NCBI RefSeq assembly: GCF_032854445.1 | Contig: NC_088301.1 | Coordinates: forward strand, 25,962,402 to 26,026,401 | Length of the DNA stretch: 64,000 bases | Direction of reading: 5' to 3' | Source of the DNA: Liolophura sinensis | Taxonomy: Eukaryota > Mollusca > Polyplacophora > Chitonida > Chitonidae | Shown: one piece after another, positions 27,001-34,559 of the stretch | Position numbering within the stretch: the stretch's first letter is position 1 | How the letters are laid out: the number at the start of each line of letters is the position of its first letter | Translations under genes and position numbers: made by a program | Notes under the pieces: generated by a model | What the model was told of the DNA's origin: nothing | The model's database searches: none | What the model saw: the letters and a program-made list of their open reading frames with translations, nothing else

Positions 27001-28439
27001 TCATATGGAGTTGCTTTCCTTATTTATTATGCTAAGCTGTTCATTGGATCAACTAGATACAGTACTTACACTTACGTGTACCATCTGATATAGCCATTAT
27101 AGTTTCTTAGCCTAAGTATCTCTGGTACCCCCTGGTTGAGAGGGTTAAAGAGCTGGCATTATTGCTTGTGTACATTAAAAGGGGCTTGATCAAAACGATA
27201 GCATGCTTGTTGGGCTGTTGCCCTAAGTTCGAAGGCTATTCAGGTACCTGGTGATCCCAGGGCAGTGCATTACTCCTGGGTCCTATTTTATTAAGCAGTT
27301 GCATGGCGTATTTTCCATGGCAACATATAGCGAAGAGATACGTTGCCATGGTAATTACGCTTGGCGTAGTGCTGCAACGTGAGGCCCCAGGACCTCAGCT
27401 TTCTTCCACCAATAATCCTGACTGCTTACATACAAGTGAAAAACTCTTGGCCTTATGGCCTTAAACACCAATCCAATAAATAAGTGAATAAATAAGCAAT
27501 TCTTTAGACTTTTGATTGAATGAATGAATGAAGTTAATGACTTAACATCCGTGGATTTGTGTATAGGTTCCAACACTTTGCCTGTACGGGCCTGTGCCAG
27601 GTCACATACGTCTTTCATCCTCACTGCTGTGATATGTTAATGAAATTTTATTAAAGAGGCTACACTAGATATGTTTGGGAAAATATCAATCAGCACAAAC
27701 CCAATTAAATTTTTGCTATTATTTTAGAATAGCCCTAATAGTTGCATCTCACAAAACATCAGACCTTGTCTGTGCATGTGTTACTGTACAATTAAAGTGT
27801 GTAATAACTTTTTCAAACTTTTGAATCATTATAGCACTCTAGATAGTTCAGGTATGAGTCTAATGTTTACTGAAAAGCAATAATTTGAACTGTTCTTGGG
27901 AAAATACAGAAACTTTGATGTTATCAGCAAATATGGATTTTTTTTTTTTTTTTGCCAAAAATGTTCGGAGTAGCGACTTTGTATATAGCATGAAACAGCA
28001 CTGTGGATCTTTGTTCATGCTGGCTTATTTACCTGTAGTGTTCTTCCTGGAGGCCTGCTGGTTTGGTTGCAGCTGGTCTGGTTTGGTTGCAGCTTTAAGT
28101 CATTAGATTAGTCAGGTAGATGTAACTGGTGATGACTGATGGTTTACCCCTGGCATTTCAGTTTCCACCGCTGTCATTTGACACAAATTCTCTTGAGTAT
28201 GGCGTTAAACCCCAATTAAATTGATAAATAACCTATGTAGCCAACAGATGGAAAAGTCTTATTATTTGGCACGTTCTGACACACATTGTCACTCTGTTCA
28301 TGTCGTAAGTTTCTGTTTGTTTAATTTAGATTATTGTTCTTTTGCAGAAGGATCCCCAAGAGACTCTTTACAACTGCCAGAGCTACCATCTCTGTCTGAT
28401 TACCTGGGTTCAGCACGGGAAACACAGCATTATCTTTGA
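14..28439 (+). CDS. 3' part of a multi-exon gene of unrecognised family, RP-x-S-rich protein (at least 14 exons, 662 codons visible)
   Basis: The exons are 14-133, 526-670, 1743-1774, 2223-2289, 2903-3029, 4006-4174, 4997-5221, 5788-5847, 21089-21150, 22314-22706, 23435-23610, 25281-25545, 26272-26327 and 28348-28439. Each is bounded by AG and GT, and every junction phase agrees, giving one open frame of 662 residues that ends with TGA at 28437-28439. The 5' end lies outside the window. The first half has a Trp/Tyr-rich segment (exon 2903-3029, ending GIWKPKGTIGDR). The rest is basic, Ser/Pro-rich and probably disordered, with the motif RP-x-S recurring (RPMSA, RPKSA, RPMSV, RPYSA, RPSTA). 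I see no signal peptide, membrane segment or catalytic motif. I do not recognise the family; motifs of this type occur in some cytoskeletal and ciliary proteins, but that is only a guess. The 15.2 kb intron holds an antisense ankyrin gene. The splice model is strong and the function is open. Confidence 0.75.
1514..1720. repeat. Degenerate tandem repeat, about 48 bp unit, about 4 copies
   Basis: Units start TTGATTCTGACCAACAA and continue with GAGCTGTGTTGATTTTCACTT and variants, ending in CCCTGC. The array lies in the intron directly before the very short exon 1743-1774. The rest of intron 671-1742 shows no recognisable feature. Confidence 0.75.
2959..3335 (+). repeat. Tandem duplication of an exon-intron boundary, about 111 bp unit, about 3.3 copies
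   Basis: The 3' half of exon 2903-3029 together with the start of its intron is repeated at about 3072, 3182 and 3296. Each copy starts with GTGGACATGACT. The second copy has lost the reading frame and donor (GACTGGTATT). The third keeps an open frame and a good donor (GACAGGTAAGG). The fourth is truncated. The copies have diverged, so the duplication is not recent. Confidence 0.85.
3171..3254 (+). other. Possible alternative cassette exon (84 nt) made by exon duplication
   Basis: The third copy of the duplicated exon tail could be spliced from an acceptor at CTACACAG (3163-3170) to the donor GTAAGG at 3255. The segment is 84 nt with no stop codon, and its phase matches both neighbouring exons, so inclusion would add 28 residues without shifting the frame. 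It would encode VDMTHFQWDLTTGISKLK, similar to the parental VDMTHFQWRFTTGIWKPK. The acceptor has a poor polypyrimidine tract. Whether it is used is inference only. Confidence 0.35.
3711..3852. repeat. Tandem repeat, about 29 bp unit, about 5 copies
   Basis: Units consist of CATTTGCTGTGGCATGATAA followed by AAGCTATA or AACGAATA. The array is intronic, between exons 2903-3029 and 4006-4174. The apparent minus-strand reading frame over it comes from the repeat. Confidence 0.8.
4311..4402 (-). mobile_element. tRNA-SINE fragment (minus, internally deleted)
   Basis: The reverse complement of the SINE tail is recognisable (TATTTCACTTATACGACGG, then ATTATGGTG). It jumps directly to the head-proximal part (CCAGCATGAGCGGGACTTGA). 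The segment between is missing. Confidence 0.7.
7604..7654. repeat. Short direct duplication, 22 bp
   Basis: AAAAAAGCCATGTTGGTTTCT is followed at once by a second copy of AAAAAAGCCATGTTGGTTT. It is intronic, with no sign of function. Confidence 0.7.
8098..8210 (+). repeat. Interspersed repeat family R3, copy 1
   Basis: GTGCAATTTATGCATGTTTA, then AATTTAATCCTGGAGACAAA, GATTGGAGGGTCAGTTT and CTACACAAAAGTA line up with 13785-13900. Confidence 0.5.
9141..9222. repeat. Tandem repeat, 18 bp unit, about 4.5 copies
   Basis: CAGTTCCAATGGTACATT is repeated four times without change, then a degraded copy (CAGTTTCAGTGGTA) follows. Confidence 0.9.
9690..9765. repeat. Short tandem repeat of AAGTTATC-type units
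   Basis: AAGTTATCATAAGTTATCGT and closely related units repeat head to tail. Two near-identical copies of a 33-34 bp higher unit can be seen. Confidence 0.85.
10500..11819 (-). CDS. Ankyrin-repeat protein, single exon, 439 aa
   Basis: This is an open frame of 439 residues starting MDSELKAEF. The first ATG in frame is at 11819; nine upstream codons are open but begin with GTG, so I chose the ATG. About 45 residues of acidic and helical N-terminal sequence come first. About eleven complete ankyrin repeats follow, each with TPLHLA-type and LL..GA(D/N).N signatures, starting near residues 46, 80, 114, 148 and so on. A truncated capping repeat at the C terminus reads GRLPLDYDKSEEVTEFLIKK. Ankyrin stacks bind partner proteins; no SOCS box, death domain, kinase or membrane segment is visible, so the partner is unknown. 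The gene has no introns and is nested antisense in a large intron, which suggests a retrocopy or an ancestrally intronless gene. I saw no poly(A) tract marking retroposition. Confidence 0.9.
   Translation of the reverse strand: MDSELKAEFRARELAKVVCMADEEEVAQVLRQDVPEMRELCTTITPDGSTPLHLLAERHKPEVLEVLLKSGVDVNARNNDGETPLRLALLHKNLRGAKLLIDSGADINEVISKKSGQTLLHKLVLGDRIWAVNLLLEKGAMMNTVDKHGRTPLHLAMVKKNSNTAKLLVETGANLNICNESRKTALHLALLYENTDLARFLIVHGADVTIRDNAHMTPLHLAVQGNHFELTQLILRRSIANINSREKMMGRTPLHIACLNKNEKITKLLLENGADVNLTTHFRKSPLHLAASTGSAEAAILLIRNRANINMLSAGNRTALHCAVEAGHFHITMFLLQAGANINLKELHGFTPLHFATKIGRVDCMKLLLNNGAAVNSQDNKLQTPLHIAAEQGASQSVAFLVQNGGNLRMRNEDGRLPLDYDKSEEVTEFLIKKGIISI
13785..13900 (+). repeat. Interspersed repeat family R3, copy 2
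   Basis: GTGCAATTTATTCACGTTAA, then AATTTAATTTTGGAGACAAA, GATTGGATCGTCAAATTTCG and CTTCACAAAAAGCATAA line up with 8098-8210. Confidence 0.5.
14180..14425. other. Cluster of GTCACAAT / ATTGTGAC half-sites
   Basis: At least eight copies of a TGTGAC/GTCACA motif in both orientations occur in about 240 bp. Examples are ATTGTGATGTCAT, TATGTCACAAT, CATTGTGACA, AAGTCACAAT, ATTGTGACATT, GACGTCACAAT and GATGTCACAGT. Spacing is irregular, so this is not a simple tandem repeat. It is intronic. It could be a cis-regulatory cluster or an eroded minisatellite. Confidence 0.4.
15475..15672 (+). repeat. Interspersed repeat family R1, copy 1
   Basis: It shares an ordered series of blocks with 18236-18440 and 23693-23885: GTGCATTTTxAGA, AATGTCATAAAAT, a CTGAAAxTT block, CCAGTAGA, ACAAACCTCAAA and CTCAGAATCAGGAAAA. 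The family does not match the SINE and encodes nothing visible. Confidence 0.65.
16168..16293 (+). mobile_element. tRNA-SINE, 3' part
   Basis: The sequence matches the window consensus from GATGATCGTGCGTTTCCC to the GTATAAGTGAAATATTCTTG tail and an AAATAAATG end. The tRNA head is absent. Confidence 0.85.
17449..17583 (-). mobile_element. tRNA-SINE, 3' part (minus)
   Basis: It begins with ATTTATTTATTTATTTGATT and continues through CACTTATACGACTGCCGCC to CCACGACCATCCGCAGG. It is 5'-truncated. Confidence 0.85.
17860..17925 (+). mobile_element. tRNA-SINE tail, diverged
   Basis: TGGCCGTCATCGTATAAACG, then TTCTTGAGCATGGCCTTAAA, correspond to the SINE tail with many substitutions. Confidence 0.55.
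18182..18199. repeat. 18-bp perfect palindrome
   Basis: ACTATATGCGCATATAGT is fully self-complementary. It is intronic, with no context to assign a role. Confidence 0.6.
18236..18440 (+). repeat. Interspersed repeat family R1, copy 2
   Basis: It aligns along about 200 bp with the copy at 23693, from AAAAGTGCATTTTTAGAGGC to GAGAATCAGG and TTAGTCATGGACGAAATTT. The short open frame across it is incidental. Confidence 0.75.
19258..19299 (+). mobile_element. tRNA-SINE tail fragment
   Basis: TATTCTTGAGTACGGCATAA followed by AACCCCAATCAAATAAATAA is the last 40 bp of the SINE. Confidence 0.75.
20050..20314 (+). mobile_element. Full-length tRNA-derived SINE
   Basis: The head GGGCCTCCGTGGCTCAGTTG carries an A box (TGGCTCAGTTGG, 20060-20071) and a B box (GAGTTCAAGTCC, 20128-20139). 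The 57 bp between them suggests a class II tRNA with a long variable arm. The body and the CGTAxGTGAAATATTCTTGAG-type tail follow. Imperfect target duplications (TTAAAATCACTC and TTAACATTACTC) flank it. The small open frames on both strands over it are not genes. Confidence 0.9.
20446..20553 (-). mobile_element. tRNA-SINE, 3' part (minus)
   Basis: ATTTATTTATTTATTTGATT starts it, and the CACTTATA, GGTAGGAAAC and GGGGAAACCCACAACTATCC blocks follow. It has internal deletions compared with the consensus. Confidence 0.8.
21566..21960. repeat. Tandem duplication, about 155-160 bp unit, about 2.4 copies
   Basis: AGAGTTTTAATTTTTGGTGG at 21566 recurs at 21721 and, degraded, near 21882. Each is followed by an AATCACATTTGTxCATTT block, a GTTxCCAGATCA-like block and AGATATGATTTCxTGTCC. 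It is intronic, between exons 21089-21150 and 22314-22706. Confidence 0.75.
22990..23145 (+). mobile_element. tRNA-SINE, 5'-truncated
   Basis: It runs from GGCTTCCTCTCAGGTCTGCC through CCGCCGTAATGCTGACCGC to GTACGGCGTAAAACACCAAT and AAATAAATA. It lies in the intron between exons 22314-22706 and 23435-23610. Confidence 0.85.
23693..23885 (+). repeat. Interspersed repeat family R1, copy 3
   Basis: It is closely similar to 18236-18440: AAAAGTGCATTTTTAGAGGC, then TTTTTGGTGCTGAAACTTTC, CCCATGTTCCCAACAAACCT and TCAGAATCAGGAAAAATGAG. Confidence 0.75.
25779..25828 (-). mobile_element. tRNA-SINE tail fragment (minus)
   Basis: TTATTTATTTATTTGATTGG, then TGTTTCACACCATACTCAAG and AATAT, form the SINE 3' end in reverse orientation. 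Confidence 0.75.
26725..27000. mobile_element. Long terminal-inverted-repeat element (MITE-like), about 276 bp
   Basis: The left arm at 26725-26791 begins TTCATTTTGATGATCTCAGT. The right arm at 26934-27000 reads the same sequence on the other strand with a few mismatches. The arms are about 67 bp. The interior is about 140 bp, AT-rich, with no reading frame. It lies in the intron before the last exon of the 14-exon gene. No clear target duplication was found. Confidence 0.7.
27306..27361. repeat. Imperfect hairpin, 19-bp arms
   Basis: GCGTATTTTCCATGGCAAC pairs with GTTGCCATGGTAATTACGC across a 17-18 nt loop, with a few mismatches. It lies next to a diverged SINE at 27385-27500. Confidence 0.6.
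27385..27500 (+). mobile_element. Diverged tRNA-SINE, 3' part
   Basis: CAGCTTTCTTCCACCAATAA, ATACAAGTGAAAAACTCTTG and TTAAACACCAATCCAATAAA match the SINE body and tail with many changes. Confidence 0.6.
28165..28230 (+). mobile_element. tRNA-SINE tail, diverged
   Basis: TTTCCACCGCTGTCATTTGA, then TTCTTGAGT-like sequence and GCGTTAAACCCCAATTAAAT, end about 120 bp before the last exon of the 14-exon gene. Confidence 0.65.
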
Positions 28440-30115
28440 GCTGTGCTGTCTGTCTGTCTGATTACCTGGGCTCAGCATGGAAAACACAGCATCTTATGAG
28501 CTGTGCTCTCTGTCTGATTGCCTGAACTCAGCATGGGAAACACAGTATTATGTTTGACCTGTACTGTCTAACTGGTTACCTGGTCTCTTCATGGAAAGAA
28601 CAGTATTATTTTTGATCTCTACTGTCTGTCTGAATACTTCAGGTCTTCATGGGAAACAGAGTATTATCTTTGAGATGTTCTGTCTGTTTGTCTGATTACC
28701 TGAACTCAGCACGAAGAACACAATATTATCTACATCAGTTCTGTCTGTCTGACCACCTGAAGTTAGTGTGGGAAACACAGTGTTATGTTTGAACTGTACT
28801 GTCTGCATGATTACCTGAACTCAGCGTGGGAAACACAGTATCACCTGTGAGATGTTCTGTCTCTCTGATTATCTGAACTCAGCATGGGAAACACAATATT
28901 ATGTTTGAGATGTTCTGTCTCTCTGATGATCTCAACTCAGCATGTGAAACACAATATTATGTTTGAGCTGTACTGTCTAACTGGTTACCTGGTCTCTTCT
29001 TGGGAAGAACAGTATTATTTTGATCTGTACTGTCTGTCTGATTACCAGAACTTCAGTATGGGAAACACAGTATCACCTTTGAGATGTTCTGTCAGCATGA
29101 TTACCTGAACTCAGCATGGGAAACACAGTATTATCTCTGAACTGTACTGTCTAACTGATTGCCTGGGCTTTTCATGGGAAACACAGTATTATATTTGAGC
29201 TGCACTGTCCGATTACCTGAACTCAGCATGGGAAACACATTGTCACCTTTTGAAATGTTCTGTCTCTCTGATGATCTGAACTCAACATGCAAAACACAGT
29301 ATTATCTTTGAGCTGCACTGTCTGCATGATTACCTGAACTCAGCAGGGGAAACACAGTATTATGTTTGAAATGTTCTGCCTGCAAGATTACCTGAACTCA
29401 GTATGGAAAAAAAACCCAGGGCATTTTATGGGAAACACAGTATTATCTTTGAGATGTTCTGTCTCTCTGATGATCTGAACTCAGCATGGGAAACACAGTA
29501 TTATATTTGAGATGTTCTGTCTGTCTGATTACCTGAGCTTTTGATTGGAAACACAGCATTATCTTTGAGATGTTCTGTCTGCAGGATTACCTGAACTCAG
29601 CATGCAAAACACATTATTATCTTTGAGCTGTACTGTCTGATTCATTGAGCTCTTCATGGAAAACACAGTATTATCTTTGAGCTGTACTGTCTGTCTGATT
29701 ACCTGAGCTCTTGATTGGAAACGCAGTATTATATTTGAGCTGCACTGTCTGTCTGATTACCTGAACTCAGCATGCAAAACACAGTATTATCTTTGAGCTG
29801 TATTGTCTAACTGATTCATTGAGCTCTTCAAGGAAAACACAGTATTATCTTTGAGCTGTACTGTCTGTCTGATTACCTGAGCTCAGCATGGGAAACACAT
29901 TGTCACCTTTGAGCTGTACTGTCTGCATGATTACCTGAACTCAGCATGGAAAACACAGTATTATCTCTGAGCTGTACTGTCTGCATGATTACCTGAGCTC
30001 AGCATGGGAAGCACAGTATTATGTTTGAGCTGGACTGTCTGACTGATTAAAAAATCCAGGGCTTTTCATCGGAAACACAGTATTATCTTTGAGATGTCCT
30101 GTCTCTCTGACTGAT
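28370..30115 (+). repeat. Minisatellite, 58-60 bp unit, about 29 copies, beginning inside the last coding exon
   Basis: The unit is roughly TCTGATTACCTGAACTCAGC, ATGGGAAACACAGTATTATC, TTTGAGCTGTACTGTCTG. The first unit (28396-28450) is the end of the coding sequence, and the stop TGA is the TGA in the unit's TTTGAGCTG. Units vary by substitutions and small indels, so downstream copies keep no common frame. The remaining sequence to 30131 shows no other feature. Confidence 0.9.
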
Positions 30116-30589
30116 AGAATAAGGTTATTTCTTGAGACTGATTGTACTCTTTGTCCGCACTAGTTCAAATGGTTCAAAAGCAGTAGTGGCCGTTATGTCT
30201 GTAAGGCTTTTATGTGTTAAAAGGTCCTTGTATATAAGAAACTTGGAATCTGTTGTTTGTAGCATCTACAAAGAGAATATTATTTTATCAGATACCCAGA
30301 TAGATTATCGATAGCAGTGTTTTTTTTTTCTGCTTTGTAAACATCTTTGTCTGATCCCCAGGTGTGATGTGTAAATATGGTAACTTTAAGCTAACATGAT
30401 CAGCTTGTAAAACATTGATTAGGTTACTTGTATTGGAATTTGTTTGTCAAACATTTTTCAGTATTTTGAGGTACTGTTTTGTGAAATAATGAATCGGAAA
30501 TGTGAATTTTTTTTTCATTTGTAATACATGCATTAAATATTAATGACTTTTCTGTATATGTTATGTTGGATAGTCTGTTTGTAAATCTC

Positions 30590-31440
30590 ACTATACATGT
30601 ACATCCTGTATAAAGCCATGTTGTATATTTCTGCTGAAATGTGACATACATGTAACATGAACCAGTTTAAAGCTGAGTAATTCTGCTGAAATGTGACATA
30701 CCATGAACCAGTTTAAAGCTGGGTAGTTCTGTTGAAATGTGGTATACAATGAACCAGTTAATAGCTGAGTAGTTCTGCTGAAATGTGACATACCATGAAC
30801 CATTTGATACATGTAGCTGAGTAGTTCTGCTGAAATGTGACATACCATGAACCAGTTAATAGCTGCAGTAGTTCTGTTGAAATGAGAGACATTCCATGAA
30901 CCAGTACATAGAACATGATACATGTATATCATATCTCATGTGTACATCCTGTATAAAGGCATGCTGTGTAGCTCTGTTGAAATGAGACATTCCATGAACC
31001 AGTGAAGAGAACATGATATACATGTACATCCTATATAAAGCCATGCTGTGAAGTTCTTTTTCTGGAGTTCTGTTTGAAATGGGACTGCCCATGAACCAGT
31101 TCACATAAATATGATATATGTACATCCTGTATAAAGCCATGCTATGTTGTTCTTTTGAAACTTGACTTTCGTGAAATAGTACAGAGAACATATATAAAAT
31201 CATACAAAGTTGTCCTGCCTAAATGTGACGTTCCATGAACCATGTAATCGGCAACGTAGAACATGATATACATGTAGCCCATACTGTGTAGTTCAGTTGA
31301 CATTTGGCATTCTATGAATCAGTAGATAGTAGTATACATACATGAACATGTATGTAGAAGTATAGAAGTAGATCCTGTACATTGTATATGCCATATCAAG
31401 TAGTTCTACTGAAATGGAATGTTTCATGAACCAGTATATA
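30590..31440. repeat. Degenerate tandem repeat array, about 55-110 bp units
   Basis: Repeated blocks are TTCTGCTGAAATGTGACATA, CCATGAACCAGTTTAAAGCT, and in the later half TGTACATCCTGTATAAAGCC. Unit length changes from about 55 bp to about 110 bp. Open frames seen on the minus strand follow from the repetition. Confidence 0.85.
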
Positions 31441-31734
31441 GATGTATCTAGTTGTACATGTATGTTGTATTGTTCGTGTTCTAAATGTGATTTAAAATTG
31501 ATGTATAAACCTTGTATACCCTCTGTTGTAGTTGTGAGATGTGTTAAATTAAGGGCAGTATTAAGATGTCATAGGCAGTGTTTTACATTGGAATTTTACA
31601 TTGGAACATTGGAGTATGTGTACATTATATCACAGAAAGAAAAAAGAAAAAAAAGAGGCTCTTAATGTGATGTGTTTATCTGAAACTGTGATACCTAAAT
31701 GTGATTGATTTATCTGTGATACTCTACTAAATCA

Positions 31735-31845
31735 CCTATAATTTCATTGAGTATATTTCACCAACAAATCGCCTTTCTGTACTACAATTCGCACTGCAGG
31801 TTGATGATTTGGTGAAAAATTACATGAAATTATAGGCGATTAACT
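31735..31845. mobile_element. Fold-back element with about 33-bp inverted arms
   Basis: The left end AATCACCTATAATTTCATTG and the right end CATGAAATTATAGGCGATT are inverted copies. Pairing continues into TTTCACCAAC and GATTTGGTGAAAA. The whole unit is about 110 bp and non-coding. Confidence 0.65.
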
Positions 31846-31889
31846 GCAGATGTGATACATGTATTTCTAACGGCATACCCATTCATGAT

Positions 31890-32259
31890 CATACTCCTTT
31901 AGAGTGCATCTGCTGCTCACTGCACTCGCTTTACATCACTGCCACTACCAGACAACCCTGACCTTTGGAGCCCGCACAATGTAGGCTTGTTTAGTCTCGT
32001 TCTCACCTCTGGCATCCTCTCACAGCAATGCTCAATCTGTATTCATCAGTAAAATTGTCTCAGATGTTAGTTGGAATGATATTGTGCATATTTTAGATTA
32101 AGGGAATGCATGTCCATAATAACGTATTATTTCAAACAAAGGGTGAGACAGACTTTTTGTGTTTTCTGACATCACTTTCAGAGTCATCACCTTGACCCCA
32201 ATGACCCCAGTGATGTAAAGCAAACGTAGAGAGTGGTGCATGCGCTGTAAGGGGTATTG
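31890..32259. mobile_element. Non-autonomous hAT-like element, copy 1 (370 bp)
   Basis: The terminal inverted repeats are about 45 bp: CATACTCCTTTAGAGTGCAT on the left, and the complement of GCATGCGCTGTAAGGGGTA on the right. It is flanked by 8-bp direct repeats TTCATGAT (31882-31889 and 32260-32267). An 8-bp duplication and CA-starting ends fit the hAT superfamily. There is no transposase. A second copy is at about 44611-44990. Confidence 0.75.
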
Positions 32260-32609
32260 TTCATGATTTATAGTTATTTTACTGGTAAAATGTTACACTG
32301 TGATATTAATATCATTTTATGTAATTTTGCGGTGCTATATGCCTCAAAATTTTATATTCAGTTATCTGATGTCCATTATTTCTGCAGAATGACTTTTTCT
32401 TTTGTTCCAGTTGACTCCTGTTATTGCTATATTTTTATTTGTTTTGGATTTTCTACTTCTGTACAGTGTAAATATACATTTATAAACTTGCTTGTTACAG
32501 CATTGCAACAAATAAATTAAACATATTTTTCTTGAAATTGCTATTGTCTGTTTGTTCTAATTATTGTTATCACCCTTAATTAGTATTCAAAAATGAAAAT
32601 GTTCAAACA

Positions 32610-32735
32610 TTCATCTAACTGAAGTTTCTCGTTCTGAGAGTTCCGTTGAACTTAGAAAAAAATTTTGAGGTTTGTTGGGAAGGATTTTATCCAATCAGGA
32701 ACATGTAGGCGTAATTAAGTTTCAGCATGAAAACT
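32610..32735 (-). repeat. Interspersed repeat family R1, partial copy (minus)
   Basis: Read in reverse, it contains the AACCTCAAAATTTT, AACGGAACTCTCAGAAC and CTGAAACTTAA blocks seen in the other R1 copies. Confidence 0.45.
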
Positions 32736-32739
32736 GATT

Positions 32740-32837
32740 TTAAATTTTTTTTTTTTTTTGTTTTAGGCTGTACTCAAGAATATTTTGCTTATGCAATCGC
32801 AGCCAGCATTATAGTGGGAGGAAACCTTGGGGAACAT
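32740..32837 (-). mobile_element. tRNA-SINE, 3' part (minus)
   Basis: It follows a poly-T run with GTACTCAAGAATATTTTGCT, GCCAGCATTATAGTGGGAGG and AAACCTTGGGG. Confidence 0.7.
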
Positions 32838-33061
32838 GAAAACTGAACGTGCTGTCATACTTATTTGACTCTAATTTAAAGCCTTGAAATCAGGAGGTCT
32901 GGAATCAAAGTCATACCAAAGGCTTTAAAAATGGTACTTGTTGCCGCCTCGCTTGTCGCTCAGCACTGAGAGGTTACAGCAAGGAAACAGGACAGTTAGG
33001 TTGTCCTGGTGTCACTATAAAGTGACTTGGTAGGATGTCATATCTGGTGTCTTTGGCATGA

Positions 33062-33205
33062 TGTTTCAGTGGTGGCAGCATTTTGGCGGCTTGGGCTTGC
33101 CCTGCCACAGACACACTATATATGTACTCACACCTAATGACTCCTCCTCGTCATATGACTGAAAAATTGTTAAGTACGACATTAAACTCCCAAGCATCAT
33201 ACTAA
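33062..33205 (+). mobile_element. Fragment of a second SINE-like family
   Basis: TGGCAGCATTTTGGCGGCTT precedes CATATGACTGAAAAATTGTT and AAGTACGACATTAAACTCCC. The tail motif AAATTGTTxAGTACGACxTTAA resembles, but is not identical to, that of the main SINE. The assignment comes from recall of similar mollusc repeats and is tentative. Confidence 0.4.
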
Positions 33206-34172
33206 CTTAAAACGTGCACTTGCAGTTTTGGGGACTAAACTTTAGCTAGGCCTGTCATTTAGGTCATACTTTAATTATAAGTTATATATGCTGCATGCAT
33301 AAATTTCACATGCTATCTAGCTTTGGATTCAGTTAAGGTGTCTCACTGTTGCCAGTTGGCTCCTAACCATGGACATGAAGATGGTCAACAACTACCTCAC
33401 CCCCAATAGTTAACATGGTTTTAAACCTCTTGGGTCAGGGACTCTGGACATACTGGTTTACTCCATCTGTACATGAACTGAAGATTCTTCAGTAAAGTGT
33501 TACCATATGAACCAACAATTAAATGAATAAATTAAATACAGTACCTTAGTTCATATTTAAGGCTTGAAGAAAAGGCCGCTATATTGCACTACATGTATAT
33601 CTACCATATCGGATAAACTATAGGTACCAGAAAATCGAGATGAAAACACAGGATCTGGAGCTGCTAGGTATACAGATGTTGAGCCCCCCTCTGTTTTTAG
33701 TACTGTTCTGTTTAGGTGGAATGCTGTGCCAAAGGTCCTGACTTGACACCACACCCACCCATCCACCCACCCATGCATTCTCATGATAGCCTACTGACAC
33801 TGGACCAACTAGCTTTTAATCCAGAGGCTTTACTTTATGACCAAGTCACAGTTTTGAAGTCATTTCCCTGATAGTGAGATTGTATCTTAGTTTATGGCAG
33901 AGGTTGTAGTAAATAGTATATGGTACAAACCTATTTAAACAAGATGAGATGATTTGAAAGTGTGTAAAGGGCAATAACTCTAACAGCCATATGTTCGCAA
34001 TATGAATTTATGCAAAATACTATGCTATTACTGCACACAATTTTTACAAAAATAAAAGAAAACCGTCAAGTGTACCATTTGATATCAGTTTAACGTAAAA
34101 ATAGACAATTTTAGCCTTTTTAAAACAAACTGTTGAGATTATTTAAAAAGTCCGTATCCACCAAATACTTAC

Positions 34173-34236
34173 GTTCGTAATTTTCGATGCAGTCGGGTGC
34201 CCTGTTCGAGCGTCGGAGTTGAAAACAGTTGTACAT
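34173..34236 (-). CDS. Possible first coding exon of a minus-strand gene (22 codons)
   Basis: On the minus strand an ATG at 34236 opens MYNCFQLRRSNRAPDCIENY and runs to a good donor (AC then GTAAGT, 34172-34167). An in-frame stop lies upstream, so this ATG would be the start. The local sequence is richer in CpG than its surroundings. No downstream exon could be identified with confidence, and the family is not recognised. It may be chance. Confidence 0.25.
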
Positions 34237-34559
34237 ATCCTCCAGTAATTCCCAATCTCACTCAGGTAACAATTCTCTGAAGAATGTCACCTGCACAGTA
34301 ATATGATTAATTGTCTGAACTTTTATTGGGTAAGGGTGATTTGGATATCAGTAAGCCTTGAAAGACACCACTTGAGACAATCGTGCATTCTGCTATGGTG
34401 CGCATGTTGTTGTTGTACTTTTAAGGACGTTTGAAAAGCGGGAGACATTCATCCGTACGACCGAAATGCCGTACCTCAAACACTTAAACGGAAAATGTAT
34501 AAAGGTTTAGTGTCTACATAGTAAACGAACATTTCTTTTAATTTTAAATGTGTGGGTTG

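Noticed and set aside
30591-31203. Minus-strand frames of 113-115 codons
   Set aside because: Periodic peptides made by the tandem array at 30590-31440.
33557-33784. Minus-strand frame containing FGTAFHLNRTVLKTEGG
   Set aside because: It looks partly protein-like, but half of it translates a simple CCAC-rich repeat, and no acceptor, donor or partner exon fits the candidate exon at 34173.
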